Notes: generated by a model from the sequence alone, not told the origin. DNA of 38,024 bases from JAEUMD01 sp050250815 (GCA_050250815.1 JBFWNY010000036.1:1-38024); one strand, 5' to 3'. Positions 16,295 to 23,596 are shown, numbered from the stretch's first letter. Numbers and translations: made by a program.

Positions 16295-17025
16295 TCAGCC
16301 AGACTTCAACGCCTCGACCTTTGCCCAGAACTTCTCAACGGTCTTCTTCACGACGCGCTGAGCTGAATCGCGTTGCAGCCAATGCGGATCACCGGGGAAG
16401 CGATTGACCTTCCTTAAGCCCTCAACGAGCGCTTCTTCCTGATTCTCGTCTTTCACACCGGCTTCTTCGAATAGCTGGTCGAACGTGCCTATCGGTCCGC
16501 AGAAGGCGTCGATCTCGTCAATAAGAAGCGGCGCGTTCAGGATGACCTCGAACTGCTTGTCCTGAAAGTTGAGCAGCGCATCAGCCTCGGCCCCGCCGCG
16601 CTCCTTGTAGTCCTTCACGGCAACCGCGAATCCTTCTGCCTGCCAAAGTGCCTTGATGTTCAGGATAACTTCGTGCGCCGCAGGTCTGTGCGCGAAGATG
16701 GCCGTGTTGGCGTTTCCTTGATTTCGCCCTTGAAGGTTTTGAGCCATTCGAACTCAGTCGACCAGCTTGCCATTCCTTCTTCGTAGCTTCCTCCCAAGAG
16801 GATTGGGACATGGTCTCCGCCGTTCTCCGGGTTGTCCTTGAACAGGAAGCGCTTGCGGTAGCAGATTTCATCGGCCGTCGTCGCAGCCGCCGGCAGCTCG
16901 GTCTGACCGATGGCCTTGGTCAACGCACACGCGAGCGCCTTGCGCAGATCGGGCTGCTCCTTCCAGCCACGTTGCCACGCGCCCAATGCATCCAGGGATT
17001 GATCGGTGAAGACGTCGTGGCTCAT
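16295..17025 (-). pseudogene. Frameshifted hypothetical gene at the element edge
   Basis: Two overlapping minus-strand frames read as one protein broken by a single-base shift. The first runs from ATG 17025 (MSHDVFTDQSLDALGAWQRG) through TEFEWLKTFKGEIK near 16717. The coding character then moves to the frame reading GNANTAIFAHRPAAHEVILN and continues to a stop at 16295. Restoring one base near 16711-16720 gives a continuous protein of about 240 residues. The second frame has its own internal ATG at 16747, but that would begin in the out-of-frame overlap. The family is not recognised; it is acidic and soluble-looking, with no membrane segment. Either a disabled gene or a sequencing error is possible; no clear programmed-frameshift slippery heptamer was seen. 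Confidence 0.6.
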
Positions 17026-17054
17026 GGCGTCGCCTTGTCATGCGTTCTGGGGAT

Positions 17055-17648
17055 TTAGGACCTCGCAAACTCTAGAAGCGGCCCGATGTCGTGGTTGTCC
17101 GCCGCCCTTAGAGCATCTACGTAAGCGGTTCGAAGCTCACCGACATCATGCAATGTGCCGCCGCCCCACGAGAATGGCTCGCCGCCCAGCCGCTCGATAA
17201 GCAGATCGGCCATCAGGCGCGCGTGCCGGCCATTTCCGTTGGGGAAGGGGTGGATAAAGACCAGCCGGTGATGCAGGCGGACCGCCAGTTCGTCCGGTGG
17301 GTAGGTTTCGTGCTCGCGCCAGTAGCGGATATCGTCGAACATCATGATCATGTCGTTGGGTATGCGGCGGGCGTCGATGCCGATATTCCTTTGCGTCGTC
17401 CGATACGTGCCGGCCCATGACCACACATCCCCGAACATGCGCTCATGCAGCTTGCGGGCGAACGCGTCGTCGAGCAATTCGCCGCGCGTCTGCCGTGGCC
17501 GCCGCGCCCAGGTTGCACCTTTGATAATATTATCCTGCTCGGCAGCGTTGAGTTCGCTGCGCAGCGTGATCCAGTTTTGCCGAAGCCCCTCGCGTTCTTC
17601 CGGCGCGAGGGGCGTGGCGTCATCGGGCTCGATGAAGAGATCAGTCAT
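17055..17648 (-). CDS. Mobile mystery protein B (Fic domain)
   Basis: This 197-residue Fic-family protein carries the full catalytic motif HPFPNGNGRHAR at residues 133-144, matching H-x-F-x-x-G-N-G-R-x-x-R. Fic enzymes transfer AMP or related groups onto target proteins. The start (MTDLFIEPDDATPLAPEERE) and the pairing with the adjacent HTH gene identify it as mobile mystery protein B, a family known almost only beside mobile mystery protein A and usually on mobile DNA. Its ATG lies 8 bases inside the end of gene A, so the two are translationally coupled. A toxin-antitoxin-like or regulatory role is plausible but not established. All catalytic residues look intact. Confidence 0.85.
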   Translation of the reverse strand: MTDLFIEPDDATPLAPEEREGLRQNWITLRSELNAAEQDNIIKGATWARRPRQTRGELLDDAFARKLHERMFGDVWSWAGTYRTTQRNIGIDARRIPNDMIMMFDDIRYWREHETYPPDELAVRLHHRLVFIHPFPNGNGRHARLMADLLIERLGGEPFSWGGGTLHDVGELRTAYVDALRAADNHDIGPLLEFARS

Positions 17649-18102
17649 GACCGGCCCACAGGTCCCGATCTTTGATCTCGTTGCGGATATAGTTCTGGAT
17701 CTGCCGCTCCAGATCGGAGCCGGCGACTTCCTGGTCTTCCAGCTTCATCGTGTGGGCGACGCGCTTGAGCGCCCGCAAAGCGATCTGACGCGCGCGGGCT
17801 TCGACGGCGTCCTGCAGCGATGTCTTTGGGACGAGGGCATAGACCAGCTTGCAGCCCAGAGCGTCGGCAGCGCGGCTCAGGGTCTTGATTTGGATCGTGC
17901 CGAGCGCTTCCGACTTCTCTAGGTCTATGACCGTAGGCGGCTTGATACCCATGCGCGCAGCAAACTGCTGTCCGGTCATGCCGAGCGCTTCACGGATGGC
18001 CTTGATCCATCCCCTCGGCGGAGGCGCAAGCTCGCTTCCCTGAAGAACGCTCAAGCGTTCGTCGAGGCGGGTGCGGGCACGGAGGCGAAGGGTTGAGTCC
18101 AT
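17641..18102 (-). CDS. Mobile mystery protein A (XRE-type HTH regulator)
   Basis: This 153-residue protein has an XRE-like helix-turn-helix at about residues 32-75 (GWIKAIREALGMTGQQFAAR, MGIKPPTVIDLEKSEALGT). The start LRLRARTRLDERLSVLQ and the middle ADALGCKLVYALVPKTSLQD are typical of the mobile mystery protein A family, which is always paired with protein B. It probably represses its own operon: four matching palindromes lie directly upstream, the first overlapping the start codon. The 3' end overlaps the Fic gene by 8 bases. Confidence 0.87.
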   Translation of the reverse strand: MDSTLRLRARTRLDERLSVLQGSELAPPPRGWIKAIREALGMTGQQFAARMGIKPPTVIDLEKSEALGTIQIKTLSRAADALGCKLVYALVPKTSLQDAVEARARQIALRALKRVAHTMKLEDQEVAGSDLERQIQNYIRNEIKDRDLWAGHD

Positions 18103-18213
18103 AGGCTGTAGCCTAACTTTGTCCTGATTTTATTAGGTCTCAGCCTAATATACAGAATTCATTATTAGGTTGCAACCTAATTTTACAACGATACAATTCG
18201 GCCACAGCCTAAT
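18100..18213. promoter_or_regulatory. Array of four 18-bp operators at exact 32-bp spacing
   Basis: Four copies of ATTAGG-N6-CCTAAT occur at 18100-18117 (CATAGG/CCTAAC), 18132-18149 (perfect arms), 18164-18181 (ATTAGGTTGCAACCTAAT, a full palindrome) and 18196-18213 (ATTCGG/CCTAAT). Each pair is separated by a 14-bp AT-rich linker, so centres are exactly 32 bp apart, about three helical turns. The array fills the gap between the relaxase stop and the mobile mystery A start. It is the probable binding array for mobile mystery protein A, on one face of the helix. The linkers must also contain the promoter. Confidence 0.8.
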
Positions 18214-18216
18214 ATT

Positions 18217-19542
18217 CTACATCTCTCGGCCGAAGTCACACCCGGCGTTGCGCTCGCGCCATGCCGCCATCTGGCGCTTGATGTCCTCGGCAGCGTTCGA
18301 TGCATCGTTGGCGGGAACCTGCTGTTCGGCGATGAGGGACGCCTTGGCCATTGAGAGGGAGACACTGCGGGTGCGCGTCTTATGTTCGGTACGCATCGCC
18401 TGACGCTCTTGTGCCTGCTCGATGATGAGCCGGTCCATGCGCTCCCGATGCTGCTCCCAGATTCTGTCCGTCAGAACCCGCGCCTGCGCTTTCTCTACCT
18501 GCGCAAGGCTGCGGCGCTCGCGCTCGTGTATGGCCTCGATGCGATCGAGCAGCTTGCCGGGATGCCGGATCAGGGAAACCATCTGACGCACCGAGAGCGC
18601 ACCACGCATGCCAAGACGATGTCGGTTGGCGAACACGAACACGGCCCGGTCGAGCAGTGTGGCGCTTGAAACATGCTTCATCTCCCGCTTCTGGAGACGG
18701 TAGAGGTCGCGCCATTGCGGGCGCAGCTGATCCTTGATATGCGCCCGCGCGTTCTGCTCGGCCGATCGCGTGTTGCGATCCATGGCAGTGCGCGTCGCCT
18801 GATGGCGCTCGGTGAGAGACCCACGCACGGCCTTGTGCTGCAGGTTCATCTCGGCCCGTAAGCGCGACATCCGGGACTGAAGCTCCTTGCGGGTGAACCA
18901 TTCTCGCCGGCCGGGGCCGCGATGCTTCACCGGCACATAGGGCGGACGCTGCGGCGCGGCGTTGAGATTGCCGACCATCAGCACTGCCGCACCGTCGCGC
19001 GCTCGCGCCAGCCGATCGCGCTCGGCATTATTCTGGATACGCTCCTGACAATGGATGCCGTGCTGCTTCTCGTAACTTTCAGCCCACCGGGATAGCCGCT
19101 CCTTGGTGAACTTCAGCGCGGCCGTCATGCCGGTCTGCGGATGGATCGTGTTGACCACGATATGCAGATGCAAATGCTCCTTGTCGCCGTGAGCGGCCAT
19201 CAGTGCTTGATGCTGGTCGAGACCGAGCGCTTTGAGGCTCGCAAGTGCCGCGTCGCGCATATGCTCAGGTGCCGGCTTCTCGCCGATCGCCCATGACAGG
19301 GAGAGATGCAGGACTGGGGTCGTGTTCTTGCGCCCGCGCGCATCCATGCCGGCGGCGGCTTTCAGCTGCGCCTGATCGCGGGCGACCGCGAACATTTCGA
19401 ACCATGCATTGTCCGGGTCGGCGGCGAGGTTCTGCGTGCCGACCCAAAGCACACGCTCAGTCGTCCTTTTGCCCGGGTCGTGCAGGATATATGTGCACGC
19501 TCCTTTGAAAGACCGGCCGCGCTTGTGGAGGCGGGGGATCAT
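18217..19542 (-). CDS. VirD2/MobA-type relaxase (mobilization nuclease)
   Basis: This relaxase of about 441 residues nicks oriT and leads the transferred strand into the recipient. From ATG 19540-19542 (MIPRLHKRGRSFKGACTYIL) the likely catalytic Tyr is near residue 18. Motif III, EHLHLHIVVNTIHPQTG, places the metal-binding His residues near 123, 125 and 127. The C-terminal two thirds are rich in Arg/Lys/Gln and helical, as in other mobilization relaxases. A further upstream in-frame ATG (19593) lies inside mobC and is less likely. The start overlaps mobC by 86 bases. Its 3' end abuts the operator array of the mobile mystery operon. Confidence 0.88.
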   Translation of the reverse strand: MIPRLHKRGRSFKGACTYILHDPGKRTTERVLWVGTQNLAADPDNAWFEMFAVARDQAQLKAAAGMDARGRKNTTPVLHLSLSWAIGEKPAPEHMRDAALASLKALGLDQHQALMAAHGDKEHLHLHIVVNTIHPQTGMTAALKFTKERLSRWAESYEKQHGIHCQERIQNNAERDRLARARDGAAVLMVGNLNAAPQRPPYVPVKHRGPGRREWFTRKELQSRMSRLRAEMNLQHKAVRGSLTERHQATRTAMDRNTRSAEQNARAHIKDQLRPQWRDLYRLQKREMKHVSSATLLDRAVFVFANRHRLGMRGALSVRQMVSLIRHPGKLLDRIEAIHERERRSLAQVEKAQARVLTDRIWEQHRERMDRLIIEQAQERQAMRTEHKTRTRSVSLSMAKASLIAEQQVPANDASNAAEDIKRQMAAWRERNAGCDFGREM

Positions 19543-19921
19543 TGGCTTGGGTCCTCGTTCTGAGGGCTTGGATCTGCTGCGCGAGCATTTCATCGCGCAT
19601 GAGGGTGCGAAGGAGGTCGCTCACCGTCTGCCACGCGAGCTGTGTCGCCGGCGGCAGGTTGCCGTTGATGGCATGGGCGATCTGGTTGGCGTTGTTGCCG
19701 ATGCGGCGAAGCTCTGCGAACAGAGCCGGGTCCATGGGTCTGTGCTGGGCTGATGCGCGCACCTCGATACACCCGTCCCGGACCAGACGCTCGCACAGAC
19801 CAGAGACCGTCAATCCCGCCGCTCGCGCGTCGGCGGCACGGCGCTGATACTCGTCCTCTGTGAGGCGGATGGTGACTGTCTTGCTGCGTGGGGCGTGGTC
19901 ATGCGTGCGTCGCCTGCCCAT
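19457..19921 (-). CDS. mobC: MobC-like relaxosome accessory protein
   Basis: This 154-residue protein begins with a basic ribbon-helix-helix-like stretch (SKTVTIRLTEDEYQRRAADA) and contains LRRIGNNANQIAHAINGNLP, the signature of the MobC mobilization family. Such proteins bind oriT, help melt the nick region and guide the relaxase. It sits directly upstream of the relaxase gene on the same strand and overlaps its start. The Pro/Gln-rich tail lies in that overlap and may be under dual coding constraint. The gene starts beside the candidate oriT region. Confidence 0.85.
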   Translation of the reverse strand: MGRRRTHDHAPRSKTVTIRLTEDEYQRRAADARAAGLTVSGLCERLVRDGCIEVRASAQHRPMDPALFAELRRIGNNANQIAHAINGNLPPATQLAWQTVSDLLRTLMRDEMLAQQIQALRTRTQANDPPPPQARPVFQRSVHIYPARPGQKDD

Positions 19922-19952
19922 GGGGAATGCCTCATCAGTAAAGGGTTCGGGG

Positions 19953-20059
19953 CGCGGGAACCGCGTCCTGACCGGAGGGGTCCGGGGGAGTAGCGGAGCC
20001 CGCTCCCCGGCGAGTGGGATTGTGAAATCGATTGCAGCTTTAGCTATGCAATCGTTTTC
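19953..20059. other. Candidate origin of transfer (oriT) hairpin cluster
   Basis: Three inverted repeats lie in succession next to mobC. CGCGG-GAA-CCGCG is at 19953-19965 and is followed directly by TCCTG, which resembles the TCCTG core at MOBP-type nick sites. AGCGG-AGC-CCGCT is at 19992-20004. CGATTGCA (20029-20036) and TGCAATCG (20047-20054) form the third, which extends outward with GAAA/TTTC to 13 positions with one mismatch. The location beside mobC and the relaxase supports oriT. The exact nick cannot be placed by eye. Confidence 0.45.
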
Positions 20060-20305
20060 AAATCCACATCTCGCTACCCCGCGTTTACGGTACGTGCTTC
20101 GCTCTTTCCTGCTGCATGTGTTGCTTCACTTACTCCCAGCTTTAGTAAGGGAATTTCATAACAAAGCGCAATCATCGGCATTTCCAGAACGTGGCGTTGC
20201 GTGGGTTTGCATGAATGAAAATCGCAGAACATTTCCCGCGAAAATAATTTCGCGTGGGGCACTCATTTATTCACCCCGACTTCAAGCAAGCATGCCGCCG
20301 CGCGC

Positions 20306-20408
20306 GCATCGCGCAAGGTTGGCCTCAAGCCCACCCGCTTGGCGTTCGCCACGCGGGTCCCTGCGGCTCGGCTACAAGATAACGCTTGCTGGCGGCCTTG
20401 CGCGATGC
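20306..20408. repeat. Nested cruciform-forming element
   Basis: GCATCGCGCAAGG (20306-20318) is exactly complementary to CCTTGCGCGATGC (20396-20408), a perfect 13-bp outer stem. Inside are CAAGC/GCTTG (20326-20330 with 20384-20388), ACCCGC/GCGGGT (20333-20338 with 20353-20358) and GGCG/CGCC (20341-20344 with 20347-20350). The element lies 254 bases upstream of the coupling-protein gene. It could be part of oriT, a single-strand priming site, or a structured leader. Confidence 0.6.
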
Positions 20409-20661
20409 TTGCCCGTTTGCGGCAGATGGATGTTGCGGGTCGGGGCGGAAGGATGGGTTATTCAGGTCGAACAAAAGGATTGCTTTGCGATAATGAGTGC
20501 GGCCAGCTTGGCATAACAACTGTCAGAAATTTTAAATACGAGCATAGATGAACATCGAAGAACCGGATCGGAATTGAGTGGATCTGGCGTTTCTTGCGGC
20601 ATTATCAAATCATCATCACATTCTCATCTCGCGTGCTGCTTTCATCCCCCGCGAGTGATCC

Positions 20662-22038
20662 ATGTCTGTAGACGAATTCCCGCCACGCGGTTCCGGCATC
20701 GCCGGACGCAATGAGGCAGGCGCTTCCAGTCTTTGGGCGCATCCATGGCAGCTTGGTCCCGGCTGGACCTGGCTGCCGCGTGGTGTGCTTCTCGGGCACT
20801 GGCAGGGCCGTCTGCTCGGCCGTGATGATGACCGCCATGTCGTGACCGTCGCCGGCAGCCGTGCCGGCAAGTCGTCGACGGTGCTCATCCCGAACCTGCT
20901 GCGCTATCCCGGCTCCGCGCTTGTGCTCGATCCCAAGGGAGAGCTTGCACGCGCGACTGCGGAGCGGCGCCGCGACATGGGGCAGCGCGTGCATATCCTC
21001 GATCCCTTTGGCGAGGTGGGCGAGACGAGCGCGCAGCACAATCCGTTCGACGAGCTGGGGCAGGGGCGCACAGGCCATATCGCTGCCGATGCGGCGCAGA
21101 TCGCCGATGCGCTCATCATCTCCAACAATAAGGACCCGCACTGGACCGACAGCGCAAAGAATCTGGTGCGCGGGATCGCGCTGCATCTTCTGGCAACCAC
21201 GAGCAAGGCGACTTTGCGTCAGGTGCGTGCGCTCCTGAACGGAACGCCTGCCGAACTCGATGCGCTGTTCACGGCCATGACCGAGTCGGATGCGTTCGAC
21301 GGCGTCGTCTCCAATATCGGCCGCTCTTTCCTCGGCAAGCTCGAAGCGGGCGGACGCGAGCTTCAGGGCATTCTTTCGACCGCGCAGGAGCAGACGGCGC
21401 CGCTCGACGATATCGTGCGTATCACCAATCGCTCGGACTTCCTGCTACGCGATCTGTCGGCTACTCGGACCACGATCTATCTCGTACTGCCGGGCCTGCG
21501 CATGGGCACGCACTATCGGTGGCTGCGGCTTGTCATCCAGCTGGCGCTCGCCGCCATGGAACGCAATCCCGTCCCGCGCGGGCATCTGCCGGTGTGGTTT
21601 GTGCTGGAGGAGTTTCCCTCCCTCGGCCACATGCGCTCGATCGAGACGGCTGCCGGCCTGATGGCCGGATTTGGTGTCAAGCTCTGGAGCGTGTTGCAGG
21701 ACCTCACGCAGCTCCAGACGCACTATCCGAAGAGCTGGGAGACGTTCCTTGGCAATGCCGGCGTGATCCAGGCCTTCGGCAACGCCGATGTGACCACGAC
21801 CGAACATCTCTCCAAATTGCTCGGCTCGACGCAGGTGCTTGAGCGGCAGGCGGTGCGGCTCTCGGGTCAGGCGATGAGCCAAGGCGATTCAGGTATCCGC
21901 GAGCATCTGCGCAGCGTCCGCCTGCTCGATGCCAATGAGATCACGCTTCATTTCAGCAGGGAAAGCAACCGGCAGCTGGTCCTCGTTCCGGGCCGGCCGC
22001 CCATCTACATGGAAAGGCTTCAACATGCTGCCCTTTAG
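20662..22038 (+). CDS. VirD4/TraG-like type IV coupling protein
   Basis: This 458-residue ATPase of the VirD4/TraG/TraD family links the relaxosome to a type IV secretion channel. Walker A is AGSRAGKSS (about residues 64-72) and Walker B is VWFVLEEFPSLG (about 310-321). Other signatures are SALVLDPKGEL, HWTDSAKNLVRG, FVLEEFPSLGHM and the C-terminal FGNADVTTTEHLSKLLG. It is shorter than classical VirD4 (about 600 residues) and has no obvious N-terminal membrane helices, suggesting a soluble form or a partner anchor. The next gene, overlapping by 14 bases, encodes a two-helix membrane protein that could supply the anchor. No other type IV secretion gene is in the window. Confidence 0.87.
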   Translation: MSVDEFPPRGSGIAGRNEAGASSLWAHPWQLGPGWTWLPRGVLLGHWQGRLLGRDDDRHVVTVAGSRAGKSSTVLIPNLLRYPGSALVLDPKGELARATAERRRDMGQRVHILDPFGEVGETSAQHNPFDELGQGRTGHIAADAAQIADALIISNNKDPHWTDSAKNLVRGIALHLLATTSKATLRQVRALLNGTPAELDALFTAMTESDAFDGVVSNIGRSFLGKLEAGGRELQGILSTAQEQTAPLDDIVRITNRSDFLLRDLSATRTTIYLVLPGLRMGTHYRWLRLVIQLALAAMERNPVPRGHLPVWFVLEEFPSLGHMRSIETAAGLMAGFGVKLWSVLQDLTQLQTHYPKSWETFLGNAGVIQAFGNADVTTTEHLSKLLGSTQVLERQAVRLSGQAMSQGDSGIREHLRSVRLLDANEITLHFSRESNRQLVLVPGRPPIYMERLQHAAL

Positions 22039-22588
22039 TCTCTGGTCCCATCGTCCGGTGCGCGTGCGCGAACGAGGCCGGCTCATCGCTGCCGGCTATC
22101 AGTGGCAGCAGCTTCGGCTTGTCGAATATGCGGCCTATGGCGCGCCCGCTCTCGCTGTGGCGGCGCTCGGCTTTGTGTACTGCCTTTGGCATAGAACGCC
22201 TGAGGCCGTCGCCGTCTTCCTGGCAAGCGCCGGAATGCTGGCGTTCCTCGTCCTCCTCGCACGCTGGCCCCATCTCGTGCTGTTCACTTCTGACGGTCGA
22301 GTGCGCACTCCGCACGGCATTGCCCGCCGCTTCTGGGTCCGCGATCTCGGGCCGATCGCGGAAGTCGCCTCGATTGAGATGACCACTGCGTGCCGGGAAT
22401 ACGGGGTCGTGATGCTGACCACGGAAGGTCATACTTACCTGATCGCTGAGCGTATGCGCCGCGTGGACGCGCGTCTGGTGGCCGTGCAGCTGACCAAGGC
22501 CCTGCACGAGATGCGCACGGGCATGGCGAGCGTCGGTGCGCACAGCACCAGGCATGCACCGGTCGGAAGCGAGGTATGGGTACACTGA
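22025..22588 (+). CDS. Small membrane protein coupled to the VirD4-like gene
   Basis: This 187-residue protein starts at ATG 22025 (MLPFSLWSHRPVRVRERGRL), overlapping the end of the coupling-protein gene by 14 bases. Two adjacent hydrophobic helices are visible (YAAYGAPALAVAALGFVYCL and AVAVFLASAGMLAFLVLLA), followed by a soluble domain of about 110 residues resembling a PH-like module in pattern (VRTPHGIARRFWVRDLGPIA, YGVVMLTTEGHTYLIAERM). It is not recognised as a named family. Because its partner lacks membrane helices, a role as membrane tether for the coupling protein is an attractive inference. Confidence 0.65.
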   Translation: MLPFSLWSHRPVRVRERGRLIAAGYQWQQLRLVEYAAYGAPALAVAALGFVYCLWHRTPEAVAVFLASAGMLAFLVLLARWPHLVLFTSDGRVRTPHGIARRFWVRDLGPIAEVASIEMTTACREYGVVMLTTEGHTYLIAERMRRVDARLVAVQLTKALHEMRTGMASVGAHSTRHAPVGSEVWVH

Positions 22589-22649
22589 CCAATCCGCGCC
22601 GTAATCGCGATGCAGGTTAGGCAGATGCTGACACGATGAGGATCGAGCC

Positions 22650-23138
22650 GTGGAATATCAGCCGACGCGCAGAGAATTCACAGGCGGCATGGCCGGAGCG
22701 ACGGCGGCAGGCTTTTTCGGAATTGCCGCGCTCGGCACAGTGCCTGCGCCGGTTACGCCGCCGCCAATCTTGTCAGGCCTTCCGGACTACATCGTCGAGG
22801 AAGTGCATAACCTCTATAGCGCAGCGTGCGACGAGCGACGCCTTTGGTCCGCCTTCGCGCGAGGTGAGGACTGCGGCAATGAATGGAAGATATCGCATAT
22901 CCTGAAAGTCGACGGCGCGGTGGCCATCCGCGACTGGGTTGCCCGCAATGCGCCCTGGCAGCATGCGCTCAATGACTGGCTCGACACTGTCCATAGCAAA
23001 GGCCACGCAACCGCAAACAAACGGCTGCAGATCGGATCAGCTGGGTACGAGGATGCGTGGGCCGTTCTGAAGACCGAGCCCCGCACGATGGCCGACGCCG
23101 CTGCGCATCGCCGTGCCGTGCACCAGCTCTACGGCTAA
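22650..23138 (+). CDS. Hypothetical protein with Tat-like signal
   Basis: This 162-residue protein starts at GTG 22650, with GAGG about 8-11 bases upstream. The N-terminus YQPTRREFTGGMAGATAAGF holds a twin-arginine motif and a hydrophobic core like a Tat signal, ending near a Pro-rich stretch. The remainder (YIVEEVHNLYSAACDERRLW, AVAIRDWVARNAPWQHALND) is helical with no recognised domain. It ends 22 bases before a strong bidirectional hairpin. Export is inferred from the signal only. Confidence 0.6.
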   Translation: MEYQPTRREFTGGMAGATAAGFFGIAALGTVPAPVTPPPILSGLPDYIVEEVHNLYSAACDERRLWSAFARGEDCGNEWKISHILKVDGAVAIRDWVARNAPWQHALNDWLDTVHSKGHATANKRLQIGSAGYEDAWAVLKTEPRTMADAAAHRRAVHQLYG

Positions 23139-23160
23139 ACAACCGCATCTCAAAGCAACA

Positions 23161-23189
23161 ACATGGACCGCCGAAAAGGCGGTCCATGT
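23161..23189. terminator. Strong bidirectional terminator hairpin
   Basis: ACATGGACCGCC (23161-23172) and GGCGGTCCATGT (23178-23189) form a perfect 12-bp stem with a GAAAA loop. It lies between the converging ends of the 22650 gene and the 23199 gene. No long T-run follows, but the position and stem make a shared terminator the best reading. Confidence 0.65.
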
Positions 23190-23198
23190 GATCGGCAA

Positions 23199-23381
23199 TC
23201 AGAAGCGCAGTTCGTGCTCGAATGCCTCAAGTGTGCCGGTCTCGATGCAGCCGTCGCAGCTGCGGAAGATGGTCTCGCAGTCAAGCTCGTAGAGATCTTC
23301 ACCCCGGACGATGGCGCGCTCGATGCGGGCTTCGAAAGCGTCTGCTGCGATCCGGCGGGGCATGGTAGAAAAGGGGCTCAT
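23199..23381 (-). CDS. Small acidic hypothetical protein
   Basis: This 60-residue protein (MSPFSTMPRRIAADAFEARI at the start, EDLYELDCETIFRSCDGCIE in the middle, ending LEAFEHELRF) is not recognised. The ATG at 23379-23381 overlaps the stop of the upstream gene by 4 bases, the hallmark of coupled translation. A second in-frame ATG at 23363 (MPRRIAAD) lies just after a terminator-like hairpin and is a possible alternative. Three cysteines cluster in the C-terminal half. Together with the 23378 gene it forms a two-gene operon of small mobile-element proteins. Confidence 0.6.
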   Translation of the reverse strand: MSPFSTMPRRIAADAFEARIERAIVRGEDLYELDCETIFRSCDGCIETGTLEAFEHELRF

Positions 23382-23395
23382 TGCTGAGCCCCTTT
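23370..23395 (-). promoter_or_regulatory. Terminator-like hairpin enclosing a start codon
   Basis: AAAGGGGCTCA (23370-23380) and TGAGCCCCTTT (23385-23395) form a perfect 11-bp stem with a 4-base loop. On the minus-strand RNA it is followed by a short U-run. It spans the last codons of the 23378 gene and the first codons of the 23199 gene, so that gene's start codon lies at the loop edge. It may attenuate transcription or gate translation of the second gene. Confidence 0.6.
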
Positions 23396-23596
23396 GTCTT
23401 CGGTGTCCTTCTCAGAGAACTCACGGACCACGACCTTGTTCGACAAGGGCAGGGCTTCGAGGATGAGGTTGGCGCCTTTGCCGTCGCCGTGCAGCCAGGC
23501 CGCGCCGATCTTGAGCCAGTGCGCGTTGTCGCCTTCGCCCTGGACCACGTAGACGCCATGGGTTGGGGCTTTCTTTTCATTCGATTGCTTTTTCAT
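23378..23596 (-). CDS. Small conserved mobile-element hypothetical protein
   Basis: This 72-residue protein starts at ATG 23594-23596 (MKKQSNEKKAPTHGVYVVQG). A longer open frame upstream looks non-coding. The compact core GVYVVQGEGDNAHWLKIGAA followed by WLHGDGKGANLILEALPL resembles small single-domain proteins common on alphaproteobacterial plasmids and integrative elements; their function is unknown. It ends in an acidic tail that overlaps the next gene by 4 bases, inside a perfect hairpin. Confidence 0.7.
   Translation of the reverse strand: MKKQSNEKKAPTHGVYVVQGEGDNAHWLKIGAAWLHGDGKGANLILEALPLSNKVVVREFSEKDTEDKGAQQ

Larger units (their letters stand above)
19922..20661. other. 740-bp gene-free region between mobC and the coupling-protein gene
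   Basis: No believable gene was found in this stretch. It is bounded by divergent mobilization genes and has an unusual composition: GC-rich hairpins at the mobC end, an AT-richer middle (about 20,040-20,280), then another GC-rich, highly structured block at 20,306-20,408. This is the arrangement expected of an oriT plus promoters. Frames that cross it show no domain and no consistent codon bias. Confidence 0.6.

Noticed and set aside
18100..18213. Regularly spaced repeats resembling a minimal CRISPR array
   Set aside because: The repeats are 18-bp palindromes with 14-bp linkers and 32-bp pitch, sit in a promoter and have no cas genes nearby; operators explain them better.
19860..20516. Plus-strand 218-codon frame across the mobC start and oriT region
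   Set aside because: Partly antisense to mobC, crosses hairpins, and has no domain or ribosome-binding site.
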